NCBI RefSeq assembly: GCF_001887355.1
Contig: NZ_MPIN01000005.1
Span: forward strand, 125,390 to 189,389
DNA length: 64,000 nt
Origin: Cystobacter ferrugineus
Lineage (GTDB): Bacteria; Myxococcota; Myxococcia; Myxococcales; Myxococcaceae
Direction: 5' to 3'
The notes beneath the pieces are model-generated. The model was not told the DNA's origin, searched no databases, and saw only the letters and a program-made list of their open reading frames with translations. Position 1 is the first letter of the stretch, and each line of letters begins with the position of its first letter. The translations under genes and the position numbers were made by a program. Of the stretch, positions 54,561 through 63,794 are shown piece by piece.

Positions 54561-55923
54561 CCACCACCCGCTGGGTCAGGGCCTCGCCTTCATCGGGAGC
54601 ACCCGCCAGCCGCCGGGTGACGCGCCGGCGGACGACGTCGATGTGCTCGCGGAAGAAGTAGAGGTTCTCCGCGTACGCCAGGGGCATGGGGATGCGGTTC
54701 ACCGCGCGCTCGGCCTCGTCGAGCCCCGAGAGCATTTTCTCCAGCATCTCCCGTCCCGGGTTCTCCTCCAGTTGCAGCTCGATCTCCTTCAGGCGCGCGT
54801 ACCAGCGGACGATGCGCGAGCGGATCCGCCACAGAACCACCGCGGGGACGGCGCGGCCCAGCGGAACCAACACGGCGATGATGGGCACGAGCATCAACCA
54901 GAGCCGGTCCACGAGGTTCGCCGCCCAGAAGGGCAGGTAGCGCTGGAGCAACGGGGGGCCCGACTTGTAGTAGCGGCGCGCCTCCTCGCTCAGCGGGTAC
55001 TCGCCCTCGAGCGCCGCGGGGAACTCGCCCAGGCGATCCAGGATACCCGGGCCGCCATGCACCTCGCTCGCGGCGCTCAGCAGGAGGTAGGCGAGCGCCG
55101 GATGGAGCGAGTCCCGCGCCACGAGGCTCGCCATGGGCGCGATCAGCACCACATCCTGCTCGGGGAGATCCGCCTCCAGGTTCAACACCCCCCGGGGCAG
55201 CACGAGCCGGGACAGGTAGGGGAAACGGCGGACATAGGCCTCGCCCCGCGCGAAGCTGAGCAGGCGGATGCCGGGCTGCGCGATGAGCTTGCGCACGAAG
55301 GGGGCCTCGGCGGAGGCGACGAGGAACACCGCGTCGAGCTCGCCCTGCTTGAGGCGCGCGAGGGCCTCGTCGCGCTCGAGCGAGAGCAGCTCCGTGGGCG
55401 ACTGATCCACGGCATTGGCCTTGAGCAGCGTGAGGGCGAGCGCGCGGGTGCCACTCTCGAGCGTACCCACGGCGACGCGCTTGCCGCGCAGCCCGCGCAC
55501 GTCCTCCATGGGCTCGCCCCGGTAGAAGACCCACAGGGGGATATGGGTCAGGCCTCCGAGCGAGACGAGGTTGGACGCCTGGGGACGCCCCGCGGCCGAG
55601 CCGCTCTGGACGAAGGCCACGTCGGCCTTCGCATCGTCTCCGGTGAGCATGTCCAGACTGGTGAGCGAGCCCTGGGTCGAGCGGATCTCCAGGGTGACGC
55701 CGTGGCGCGCGAGGATGTCCCGGTAGCGGCGCGCGAAGTAATTGAAGCCTCCTTCATCCTGGGCGGCCGCGACGACGAGCGTCTTCGGGGGCGCGGGCTT
55801 GATGAAGTAGAAGGCAACGGCGAACGCGGCGATCGCGAGCACGATCGAGGGCCCGAGGACGAGCCACAAATCGCGCCGAAGGGTGCGCCGGAGCTGATCC
55901 TTGAGGGTGTCCGTCTTCAGCAT
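54553..55923 (-). CDS. TAXI-family TRAP-transporter solute-binding-like protein, membrane-anchored
   Basis: The 456-residue protein has an N-terminal membrane anchor (IVLAIAAFAVAFYFI) instead of a cleaved signal peptide, a TAXI-type periplasmic binding domain (LEIRSTQGSLTSLDML, DVAFVQSGSA, GKRVAVGTLESGTRALALTLL), and a second membrane helix near residue 360 (LMLVPIIAVLVPLG) followed by a charged cytoplasmic-looking tail. Free binding proteins lack this tail. No DctM/DctQ-type permease lies nearby, so it may be a sensor rather than part of a transporter. The start at 55923 is chosen over 56004 because the family homology begins there. Confidence 0.8.
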   Translation of the reverse strand: MLKTDTLKDQLRRTLRRDLWLVLGPSIVLAIAAFAVAFYFIKPAPPKTLVVAAAQDEGGFNYFARRYRDILARHGVTLEIRSTQGSLTSLDMLTGDDAKADVAFVQSGSAAGRPQASNLVSLGGLTHIPLWVFYRGEPMEDVRGLRGKRVAVGTLESGTRALALTLLKANAVDQSPTELLSLERDEALARLKQGELDAVFLVASAEAPFVRKLIAQPGIRLLSFARGEAYVRRFPYLSRLVLPRGVLNLEADLPEQDVVLIAPMASLVARDSLHPALAYLLLSAASEVHGGPGILDRLGEFPAALEGEYPLSEEARRYYKSGPPLLQRYLPFWAANLVDRLWLMLVPIIAVLVPLGRAVPAVVLWRIRSRIVRWYARLKEIELQLEENPGREMLEKMLSGLDEAERAVNRIPMPLAYAENLYFFREHIDVVRRRVTRRLAGAPDEGEALTQRVVVS

Positions 55924-55988
55924 GGTGGACGCGAGTATAGAGGCACCGAGCGTCTTGACGCTCCCGGGATGAAGGGCGACAGTGACCC

Positions 55989-56744
55989 GTGCCTCCCGTT
56001 CCACATCCCTGGTTTCCCCTCCGGCAGCCCAACCCCCACGCCCGCCTGCGCGTCTTCGGCTTTCCCTACGCGGGCGGAGGCGCCTCCATCTACAACGGAT
56101 GGACCACGGCCCTGCCCGCGGGCATCGAGTGGGTCTCCGTCCAGCTTCCGGGCCGCGAGCGCCGGATCCTGGAGAAGCCCTTCCAGCAGCTCCCCCCGCT
56201 GCTCGATGCCCTGGAAGAGGCCCTGGCGCCGCTGCTGGACAAGCCCTTCGTCTTCTTCGGCTACAGCATGGGCACGCGCATCGCCCTGGGGCTCACGCAG
56301 CGCTGGCAGGCCCGGGGCGCGCCGCTGCCGCTCGGCATGGTGATGGCCGCCGCGGGTGCACCCCACCAGCCCCGTGAGTCCCGGGAAGCGCTGAACGACG
56401 CGGAGTTCATCGATCTGCTGCGCAAGTACGAGGGCACGCCCAAGGAGATCTTCGCCCACAAGGAACTGCTGGACATGGTGTTGCCCACCCTGCGGGCGGA
56501 CTTCGCCATCGCCGACGCCGTGATGCCCGCGCTCCCCGTGCGTTGTCCGATCTCCGTCTACGGCGGACTGGAGGATCCCTACGTGACGCTGTCGATGCTC
56601 GAGCACTGGAGCGCGCTGACGACGGGGGATTTCCGGACGCGCAAATTCCCCGGCAAGCACTTCTTCCTGCGCACCGCTCGCGAGCCGCTGCTGCGCGCCC
56701 TGCGCGAGGATCTCACGCGCTGGGCGCCCGACCTGGGCCCGTAG
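55989..56744 (+). CDS. Type II thioesterase (GrsT/RifR-like)
   Basis: The 251-residue protein (GTG start) is an alpha/beta-hydrolase of the stand-alone NRPS/PKS thioesterase family: FGFPYAGGGASIYNGW at the start, VQLPGRERR, the nucleophile elbow GYSMG (Ser93), Asp196 in GLEDPY and His224 in GKHFFL. Such enzymes remove aberrant acyl or aminoacyl groups from carrier domains, and occasionally release products. It is convergent with the phosphopantetheinyl transferase gene, 3 bases away, and both probably serve NRPS/PKS systems, possibly the thioesterase-less NRPS at 15.1-24.6 kb. Confidence 0.88.
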   Translation: MPPVPHPWFPLRQPNPHARLRVFGFPYAGGGASIYNGWTTALPAGIEWVSVQLPGRERRILEKPFQQLPPLLDALEEALAPLLDKPFVFFGYSMGTRIALGLTQRWQARGAPLPLGMVMAAAGAPHQPRESREALNDAEFIDLLRKYEGTPKEIFAHKELLDMVLPTLRADFAIADAVMPALPVRCPISVYGGLEDPYVTLSMLEHWSALTTGDFRTRKFPGKHFFLRTAREPLLRALREDLTRWAPDLGP

Positions 56745-56747
56745 CGG

Positions 56748-57542
56748 TCAGCGGTTCCCCGGGGACACCCACCAGGGAGGCTCCTGTCCGGCGAGCGGAG
56801 TGCTCCGCTGGCAGCGCACGGAGAGGGAGAGTCGCCGGTCCCGGCGCACCGCCACGGCCGCGGGGTGCTCCGCCGACAGCCGGACCTGCACGAACTGCCA
56901 TGTCTCGGGATCATCCACCATGCGCGGATCGAAGGAGATGCGCGGAGGCTGCCCTGGCGCCAGATGGAAGGCGAACTGATCCAATGGCAGACTCAATCCG
57001 GCGCCACGGGCCTTGATATAGGACTCCTTGAGCGTCCAGTAGTCGAAGAAGCGCTCACGCTGGAGCGCTTCGGGCAGGGAATGCAGGTCCGCCACTTCCG
57101 AGGGCGAGAAGAAGGACTCGGCCAGTTCCACCGTCTGGCCCATGCGCCCCGAGTGCTCCACGTCCACGCCCACTTCCGTGTCGAGAGCCACCGCGCACAC
57201 CGCCATGCCATCCGTGTGCGAGAGGTTGAAACGCAACCGGGGCAGGCCCTCCCCCGCGATCTCCGGGCGCCCATAGGCGTTGGTGGAGAAGCGCCAGTCC
57301 TGGGGCGCCACCGGTGCGTAGCGCGACAGGGTGACGCGCACCAGGGCGTGGGACACGAGGAACTGCTGCCGATGCTTCTCGAAGCGGAAGCGCTGATGCC
57401 GCGCCCGCTCCTCTTCGCCGAGCAGGGCCAGGTAGGCCGCGAGCAGCCGGGGCTCCGTCACCCGCTCCGGCTCCACGATCCACAGGTGAACCTCGTCGGG
57501 GCGAGGCGGCGAGAGGGGATCCGGGGAAGGAGGAGGGGTCAT
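56748..57542 (-). CDS. Sfp-type 4'-phosphopantetheinyl transferase
   Basis: The 264-residue protein has the Sfp-group motifs: RFNLSHTDGMAVCAV, GVDVEHSGR with the Mg-binding acidic residues, and FFDYWTLKESYIKARGAGLS. It transfers the phosphopantetheine arm of CoA to the Ser of carrier domains (here potentially Ser996, Ser2039 and Ser3104 of the NRPS). An ATG at 57542 begins MTPPPSPDPLSPPRPDEVHLW, where the family homology starts; the open frame upstream is unsupported. It is convergent with the type II thioesterase gene. Confidence 0.92.
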   Translation of the reverse strand: MTPPPSPDPLSPPRPDEVHLWIVEPERVTEPRLLAAYLALLGEEERARHQRFRFEKHRQQFLVSHALVRVTLSRYAPVAPQDWRFSTNAYGRPEIAGEGLPRLRFNLSHTDGMAVCAVALDTEVGVDVEHSGRMGQTVELAESFFSPSEVADLHSLPEALQRERFFDYWTLKESYIKARGAGLSLPLDQFAFHLAPGQPPRISFDPRMVDDPETWQFVQVRLSAEHPAAVAVRRDRRLSLSVRCQRSTPLAGQEPPWWVSPGNR

Positions 57543-57657
57543 GGGGCTCGGCCTTCTCCCTATCGCGTCGGGGACGCCCGCGCCAGCGGCGGCCGGGCGC
57601 CTTGCTTTCTCGAAAGCCGAGGGGACCTCGGTGCACCCGTGTCCCCTCCCCCCCGCC

Positions 57658-59181
57658 TCAGTAGCCCCGGAGCACGGTGAGGCCCTGGTCGGTGACGACG
57701 TAGAGCATCGCCGGAGAGGCATTGGGATCGTAGAGCAGCTGCTTCACCTTGTTGCCCGTCACGTCCGTCACCCGCGAGAGCTGTTTGCTGGCATCCAACC
57801 GCCACAGGCCCCCGCCCTCGGTGCCGATGAAGAGCGAGCCGTCATCCGTGGCAGCGAGCGACGTGAGCCGCTGGGTCGGCAGCCCCGCCACCGCGGTGCC
57901 CTTCTGGGGCCGGCTCCCGGCGGAGAGGATGGTCATCTCCCAGAGGCCGAAGCTGGCGCTGGCCAGGTAGTAGCGGCCATCGCGCGTCTGCTGGAAGCCC
58001 CGCCAGTAGTCGAACTCGGCGAGCGAGTTGACCTCGGGAAGGAAGGAGGACTCCACCTTCATCCTGTTGACGGACTTGTCCATCCAATCCCAGTAGCCGA
58101 GGTCCGCGGTGGGCGTGACGATGCCGAAGGTCCAGTCATTGCCGATGAGCACGTCCCCATCCTGGGCAATGCCCACCGCGTAGCTGTAGCCGATGTGCTG
58201 GCCGCCATGCTCGTCGAACCAGGTCGGATGGCGATGGCTGTTGTAGACCAGGCCGCGCACGCGGGTGACGCCGTGATTGGTGCTGACGTACACGTCGCCC
58301 TTGTCCCGGCCGCGCGCCACCTTCACGCAGCCGAGCACCGCGCGATCCTCGTCGTAATGCCAGTCATTGGAGTTGTGGATGCCCGTGTTGCCGGGAGGGT
58401 TCCAGGTCAGCTTGCCCTCCTGGCTCCACCGGTAGGAGTGCGTCAGGTGCTCCTCGAGCCGGATGCCGTTGGCCGTGAGGTGGACCGCGTCCAGATCGCC
58501 CTCGCCGTAGGTGGAGTCCTCATGGGACTGGCGCCTGGGCTCGTCGAGTTCCCGAGCGTAGTAGCCCACGTAGGCGCGGCCGGCGCCGCCGCCGCAGATG
58601 ACCGTGGAGGAGAAGCCCCCGCCGGCCTGGCCGATGTTGCTCGCCCACTGCGGCTGGGTGTCTCCGGGCCGGAGCACGCCGATGCGGTTGCCATTGAGCA
58701 GCCAGATGTTGAAGGCGTCATCCACCGCCACGCCCTGAGGCTGTCCCACTCCGAAGCGCTGCGTGTAGTTGACCACCGGCTCCTGGGGCCAGATGTCCAC
58801 GCCCGGGAAGTTGTCGACCGTCTCTCCCCCGGAGTCGTCCGAGCCGTCGCCGGTGCCGCCCCCTCCATCCGTGCCCCCATCCCCGGGAGTGCCCGCGTCA
58901 GGGGGTGGCGCACTTCCTCCATCTGGAGGCGTGCCCGCGTCCACGAGGGGTGGGCTTCCCGCATCGGCGGGCGGGGTGGAGGTTCCACCGTCCCCGGGAA
59001 GGGGCGTGCCCGCGTCCCGGGGAGGCACCCGCGGCTCCGAGGGAACCACGGGCTCCGTGGGCGATCCGGGGGCATGGCGCGCCGGATCCTCGGGCACGGG
59101 CTCTGTCAGCCCTCCACCGCATGCGGCCCCCAACGCCGTGAAACAGAGAACTGCCCCCCACGCCCCTACCCATGCTCGCAT
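57658..59181 (-). CDS. Lipoprotein with Asp/Gly/Pro repeat linker and beta-propeller-like domain
   Basis: The 507-residue protein has a lipoprotein signal with lipobox LGAAC. A ~110-residue low-complexity linker follows, with repeated DAGTP, DGG and PPDAG units, then a ~370-residue domain. That domain contains recurring motifs resembling propeller blades: NIWLLNGNRIGVLRPGD, GDVYVSTNHGVTRVRGLVYN, GSLFIGTEGGGLWRLDASK and LYVVTDQGLTVLRGY. The linker type is common in surface proteins of Cystobacterineae. Likely anchored to the outer membrane and exposed; ligand unknown. The start at 59181 gives the intact signal peptide. Confidence 0.65.
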   Translation of the reverse strand: MRAWVGAWGAVLCFTALGAACGGGLTEPVPEDPARHAPGSPTEPVVPSEPRVPPRDAGTPLPGDGGTSTPPADAGSPPLVDAGTPPDGGSAPPPDAGTPGDGGTDGGGGTGDGSDDSGGETVDNFPGVDIWPQEPVVNYTQRFGVGQPQGVAVDDAFNIWLLNGNRIGVLRPGDTQPQWASNIGQAGGGFSSTVICGGGAGRAYVGYYARELDEPRRQSHEDSTYGEGDLDAVHLTANGIRLEEHLTHSYRWSQEGKLTWNPPGNTGIHNSNDWHYDEDRAVLGCVKVARGRDKGDVYVSTNHGVTRVRGLVYNSHRHPTWFDEHGGQHIGYSYAVGIAQDGDVLIGNDWTFGIVTPTADLGYWDWMDKSVNRMKVESSFLPEVNSLAEFDYWRGFQQTRDGRYYLASASFGLWEMTILSAGSRPQKGTAVAGLPTQRLTSLAATDDGSLFIGTEGGGLWRLDASKQLSRVTDVTGNKVKQLLYDPNASPAMLYVVTDQGLTVLRGY

Positions 59182-59506
59182 CGTCGTGTGCCTCCCCACG
59201 GACTCCTCGTCCTGGAGACGCGGGAGCAAGCGCCGTACCGGACACAACGCCCACTAGTGGATGGGCGTGAGGCGCGAATGGGAACGGGGCTTCCCAGGCA
59301 AGGCCTCACCCGTGCACTCCGTGAGCCTCGGCGTCGCGCGCCTCGGAAACCAACCCGAACGCCAGGCCGATGGACCTGTGGTCTCTTCGGTTTTTCCGAA
59401 GGGTTCCACCCTGATTTCCTATTTGCCGAACCTTTGCAGGCCCCTTAATTCAGATGGAAGCGCGTAGTACGGCGCCCCCCTTTTCCATCCCGAAGGATAC
59501 GACCAC
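59182..59506. other. Divergent intergenic region before terC, with a hairpin
   Basis: These 325 bases separate the lipoprotein and terC starts. CTTCGG-TTTTT-CCGAAG at 59385-59401 forms a 6-base-pair stem with a 5-base loop, about 105 bases before terC; its role is unclear. Bases 59415-59460 are locally A/T-rich (CCTGATTTCCTATTTGCC) and may contain the promoter. Many terC/alx genes are under a Mn-sensing yybP-ykoY riboswitch; I looked for its conserved core and could not find it. Confidence 0.4.
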
Positions 59507-60469
59507 ATGGAAGCGCACAGCGTAGGCAGCCCCGCCCTCTGGGGAGGATTCATCCTGTTCGTGCTGGCGATGCTCGCGCTGGACCTGGGGGTCTTCCACC
59601 GCAAGACGCACGAGGTGAAGTTCAAGGAGGCGCTGGCGTGGAGCGGGGTGTGGATCTCCCTGGCGCTGCTGTTCAACCTGGGCATCTGGTGGAAGTTCGG
59701 GTCCGAACCGGCGCTCAACTTCCTGTCTGGCTATCTCATCGAGAAGTCACTCTCCATCGACAACATCTTCGTCTTCGTCGTCATCTTCTCGGCGCTGAAG
59801 ATTCCGGTGATGTACCAGCACCGGGTGTTGTTCTGGGGCATCCTGAGCGCGCTGGTGCTGCGCGCGGTGATGATCTTCGCGGGCGTGGCGATGCTCGAGC
59901 GCTTCCATTGGCTCATCTACGTCTTCGGCGCGTTTCTCATCTTCACGGGGGTGAAGCTCTTCGTGCAGCGCAACCACGAGGAGCACCCGGAGAGCGGCGC
60001 GACCATGAAGCTGGCGCGGCGGATCATCCCCTCGTCGAAGGAGCTGGACGGGGACCGATTCTTCACGGTGCAGAACGGCCGGAGGCTGGCCACGCCGCTG
60101 TTCATGACGTTGATCCTGGTGGAGCTGACGGACGTGCTCTTCGCGCTGGACTCGATTCCGGCCATCTTCGCGGTGACGACGGATCCGTTCCTGGTCTTCA
60201 CCTCGAACATCTTCGCCATCCTGGGCCTGCGCTCGCTGTTCTTCGTGCTGGCGGGGGCGGTGGAGAAGTTCTCCTACCTGAAGGTGGGCCTGTCCGGGGT
60301 GCTGGTGTTCGTGGGCGCGAAGATGGCGCTGGTGGACGTGGTGAAGATCCCCTCGCCGGTGTCCCTGGGAATCATCGCCCTGCTGCTGGGCGTGTCCATC
60401 GTGGCCTCGCTGATCAAGTCGCGCAAGCAGGAGGCGGAGCACGGACGCAAGAACATCGCCGTGAGCTAG
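59507..60469 (+). CDS. TerC/Alx-family integral membrane protein
   Basis: The 320-residue protein has about nine hydrophobic segments and the family hallmarks LALDLGVFHRKTHEV, SLSIDNIFVFVVIF and LVELTDVLFALDSIPAIFAVTTDPF. The acidic residues in the repeated membrane motifs (SIDN, ALDSIP) are the putative metal-binding sites. The long Alx-type form is linked to manganese export and metalation of secreted proteins; tellurite resistance is the historical name. It is monocistronic by appearance. Confidence 0.9.
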   Translation: MEAHSVGSPALWGGFILFVLAMLALDLGVFHRKTHEVKFKEALAWSGVWISLALLFNLGIWWKFGSEPALNFLSGYLIEKSLSIDNIFVFVVIFSALKIPVMYQHRVLFWGILSALVLRAVMIFAGVAMLERFHWLIYVFGAFLIFTGVKLFVQRNHEEHPESGATMKLARRIIPSSKELDGDRFFTVQNGRRLATPLFMTLILVELTDVLFALDSIPAIFAVTTDPFLVFTSNIFAILGLRSLFFVLAGAVEKFSYLKVGLSGVLVFVGAKMALVDVVKIPSPVSLGIIALLLGVSIVASLIKSRKQEAEHGRKNIAVS

Positions 60470-60589
60470 TCTGGATGATGATGAAACAGACATTCCGCCT
60501 GCCTGGGTGCCTTCCTCTCGAGGCCTTGGATGCCCTGGCTGGCGAAGTAGACAGGCCACGCCCGCGCTCCTCATGAAAGGATGGCCGGG

Positions 60590-63500
60590 ATGATCTCCCG
60601 CCATTCCCCGTCCCTCGCGCTCCTGTGGTGCCTGGGCGTGTTGTGCAGCGCCTGCTCGAAGGACGAAGACACGCCCGCCCCGCGAGCCGCAGGGCGTCCG
60701 CTCCCCGTTACCCGGGATGCCGAACTCTCGCGGGTCGACAGCCTCGACGCCTTCCGGACCGCGTACCTGCGGGCCTACCAGCTCAAGCCGGATGCGCGCG
60801 TCACCCTCGCGCTCGCGAACCTCGAGACACTCCTCACGGGAAAGCCCTCGGCCCCGGTGGAGACCCGCTTCCAGGACGGCCGGTGGACCTTCCTGAGCAA
60901 CGGCCAGGAGCTGGGTTCGCTGCCCGAGTTCCCCAGTCACGCCCAGGCGCTGGCCCTCCTCGAGACGCGGGTGCGTCAGCTCGGTACGTCAGGGCTCGCG
61001 CTCCAGAAGGACGACGCCGCCCTGGCTACCGCCCCCGCCCCGTCGGTGGCCGAGAAGAAGCCCACGCGGGGGAAGAGCTCGAAGGATCCCTCGCGCAAGG
61101 TCCGCCGCGAGAAGAAGAAGAACAAGAAGGCGCCCCTGGTGACGGCGAACATGCCCGCGCCCGCCTCGGCTCCCCTTCCCCTCGGGCTTGGGACACTCCA
61201 GGCGCTGCACACCCTGGATCAGGACTGGGCCACGGGCAAACGGAGCGCGCTCCGGGTGAAGGAGGGCGCCCGTGCCCTGGCGGCCCTCTCCTTCCAGCTC
61301 GTGGATCTGACCGAGACCGCTGATCGCGTCCCCGCCCGCGCCCTGGCGCACCTGGCCCTGGCTCGCGTCGTCACCGGCGAGCCGCTCACGGAAGAGCAAC
61401 TGCTGCTCGCGGCCAGCCTCGGCCATGCGCGGGAGGCTCGCGAGCTCGCCCAGACGCTTCCCGCGGGCGCGCCCCTGCGGCTCTACTTCCTGCATGACGA
61501 TGCCCAGCTCGAGGCCCTCGCCCGGAGCGAGCGCGAACCTGGACTGGCGCACTACCTGTGGGTGCGCCGGTTGCCCGAGGTTGGCACGTCCGAGCGGGCG
61601 CGCCGGTTGAGCCGGCTCCAGGACGCGCCCATCCCCAACCTCCACGAACTCACCACCCGGCTGCGCGTGCGTGACTTCGAGGCCGATCTCGGCCTGGGCC
61701 TCGCGACCCCGGTGCTCATCCTGAGCGAGGCGGCGGCGTCGGCGGGCCACCCCGACATGGACGAGCGCGTCCGCGGCAAGCGCCCGACGGGTCAGCGAGA
61801 GCGCGAGCAAGCCCTGAAGCGCAAGCTCCAACGGCTCGTCGCGCGCTTCAACCTCACCCAGCGTGGGCTGCTGCCCGCCTTCGAGCAGGAGCTCGCCCGC
61901 GTGGGCACCCCCGAGGGGTTCTTCCTCGACGCGGCGACGGAGCGCACCTGGTTCCACGGCCTCTTCTTCTCCTCGCAGTACCGCCTGGGGCTCCACCTGC
62001 TCGATTCGCGCGCCTCGCCCGAGGCCGCTTCCGGGTACATGAAGAATCTCGGGAGCGCCGACTCACCGTCGGGCAAGGAGTTCCTGGACTGGATGTCCCG
62101 GCTCATCGCCGCGAAGCAGGGCCAACAGGTGGAAGCCTCGCTCATGCAGGCCCTCACCGAGCTCGAGAGCTTCGGCGCCGCGCCCCTGCTGCGCGTCGTC
62201 GAGGAACTCCAGGACGCCGCCGACTGGGGAGATCCGGCGCTGTCCACGATGACACGCCGGCTCGCCGCCCGCATGGACACGCGCCCGGTCCACCGCTTCG
62301 AGCTGGGCTGGCTCGCCCGGGAGGCGCTGGCCGACGTGGGCCTCGCGGAGAAACACCAGCGTGCGGCCCTCGAGGCCACGGGCGATCCCCAGCTCGAGGG
62401 ATGGCTGGCATGGCTCGATCGGGACATGACGAAGCTGGAGGCCCTGCTCGACTCCTCCTCCCCGGACGTCCGCGGCAGCGTGCGGCTCACGGCGCTCGAG
62501 CACCTGCTGGCGGAGAAGAAGGTGGAGCCCGCCGCGCTGATGGGCAAGCTCCGTCCGGTGCTGGCCACGTCCGGGGACGACTGGGGCTTCATCTCCCGGT
62601 GCGTGAACCTGCTCGAGACGTACGAGCGCTACGGCGAGGCCCGCGGCCTGCTGGAGAAGTGGCTGGAGGCGCGCCAGGGCTCGAAGGCCTTCGAGATGGT
62701 CTTCGCGCGCACGGCGCTCGCGCGGCTCCACCAGGCGGAGGGCAACGCCGCGGCGGCATGGAACGCGGTGTGGCCCGCGGTGGAGAGCTGGCAGTGGGAC
62801 GCCATGCGGCGGGCGGCCCTGCTGTCCCTGGAGCTGGGCAGACCAGCGCAGGCACTGGAACTGGCCCAGGCCGCGTCCGGCCGCTACCCGGGGAGCAAGA
62901 GCCTGTCCCTGCTGGCGGAGGTGCACTGGCGCGCGGGCCGTGCCGAGAAAGCGGCCGAGGCGCTCGCCCAACCGAAGCGCCCGGTGCGGCTGATGGACTG
63001 GCGATGGCGCATCGGCGAGCGCTTCGCCGCGGTCTTCGCCTCGCGCCCGGTGGAGGAAGGACTGAAGGCCTTCCAGGCGCTGCAGGAGAAGCAGATCGGC
63101 GCCACGGAGCTGAGCCAGCTCGCGGTGGAGGTGAACAAGGCGGGCAACCCCGCGCTCGCCTTCGAGATGCAATCCCGGCTCAGGGCTCCCGGGCTCCAGC
63201 AACTGGAGTTCTTCATGGGGGCCCATGGCTACATGAAGCAGCTGAAGGGCGAACCGGCCGCGCTGGACTGGCTGCGCGCCACCGTGCCGGAGGGCATGCG
63301 CGAGCCACTCAGCATGTTCGCCTTCGCGGACAGGGAGGACGCCGTGCTGTGGGAAGTCATTCCCCTGGCGGACGGCACGGAAGAGACCACGGACTATGTC
63401 TGGCTGATGCGCGCCGCCGCGAGCCTGCGCGCCCATGACACGGCCGAGGCCCACCAGCGTGCGCTCAGTCAGCGCTTCTCGGTGGACCGGCCCGGCTTCT

Positions 63501-63772
63501 ACCACCAGCTGGGCCGCCACCTGCTGGGCCTCCTCCCCGAGGAGGCCGCCATCGCCGCGGCGGCGACGCCCAAGAGCCAACAGGAGCTGCCCTTCTTCCT
63601 CGGCCTCAAGGCGCAGGCGGAAGGGCGCCACGAGGACGCGGTGACGTGGTACCGGGACTGCGTCGAGACGGGCAACCCGCGCAACGGCGAGTACCGGTGG
63701 GCCATGAACGAGCTCCACCGCCTGAAGCAGGCCGAGCTGAGCCTGGCCCTCCTGAAACAGCGGGCGCTCTGA
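60590..63772 (+). CDS. Large lipoprotein with TPR-like helical repeats
   Basis: The 1,060-residue protein starts with a lipoprotein signal (LLWCLGVLCSAC). The ATG at 60590 is preferred over 60581 because AAAGGA sits at proper distance only from the former. After a linker there is a very basic Lys/Arg stretch near residues 160-180 (RKVRREKKKNKKAP), then ~850 residues of Ala/Leu-rich helices with TPR-like units such as GRPAQALELAQAASGRYPGS and HEDAVTWYRDCVETGNP. It resembles an outer-membrane or periplasmic scaffold. I recognise no named family. Downstream lies a convergent epoxide hydrolase gene. Confidence 0.65.
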   Translation: MISRHSPSLALLWCLGVLCSACSKDEDTPAPRAAGRPLPVTRDAELSRVDSLDAFRTAYLRAYQLKPDARVTLALANLETLLTGKPSAPVETRFQDGRWTFLSNGQELGSLPEFPSHAQALALLETRVRQLGTSGLALQKDDAALATAPAPSVAEKKPTRGKSSKDPSRKVRREKKKNKKAPLVTANMPAPASAPLPLGLGTLQALHTLDQDWATGKRSALRVKEGARALAALSFQLVDLTETADRVPARALAHLALARVVTGEPLTEEQLLLAASLGHAREARELAQTLPAGAPLRLYFLHDDAQLEALARSEREPGLAHYLWVRRLPEVGTSERARRLSRLQDAPIPNLHELTTRLRVRDFEADLGLGLATPVLILSEAAASAGHPDMDERVRGKRPTGQREREQALKRKLQRLVARFNLTQRGLLPAFEQELARVGTPEGFFLDAATERTWFHGLFFSSQYRLGLHLLDSRASPEAASGYMKNLGSADSPSGKEFLDWMSRLIAAKQGQQVEASLMQALTELESFGAAPLLRVVEELQDAADWGDPALSTMTRRLAARMDTRPVHRFELGWLAREALADVGLAEKHQRAALEATGDPQLEGWLAWLDRDMTKLEALLDSSSPDVRGSVRLTALEHLLAEKKVEPAALMGKLRPVLATSGDDWGFISRCVNLLETYERYGEARGLLEKWLEARQGSKAFEMVFARTALARLHQAEGNAAAAWNAVWPAVESWQWDAMRRAALLSLELGRPAQALELAQAASGRYPGSKSLSLLAEVHWRAGRAEKAAEALAQPKRPVRLMDWRWRIGERFAAVFASRPVEEGLKAFQALQEKQIGATELSQLAVEVNKAGNPALAFEMQSRLRAPGLQQLEFFMGAHGYMKQLKGEPAALDWLRATVPEGMREPLSMFAFADREDAVLWEVIPLADGTEETTDYVWLMRAAASLRAHDTAEAHQRALSQRFSVDRPGFYHQLGRHLLGLLPEEAAIAAAATPKSQQELPFFLGLKAQAEGRHEDAVTWYRDCVETGNPRNGEYRWAMNELHRLKQAELSLALLKQRAL

Positions 63773-63794
63773 GCCGCCGTCTCTCCCACCCGGA

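Noticed and set aside
58880-59110. Repetitive DNA as a possible CRISPR or tandem repeat
   Set aside because: It encodes the Asp/Gly/Pro linker of the lipoprotein; units are short, degenerate and in frame, with no spacers.
59182-59506. Manganese (yybP-ykoY) riboswitch before terC
   Set aside because: Expected from many terC/alx genes, but the conserved loop sequences were not found; only a simple hairpin is present.
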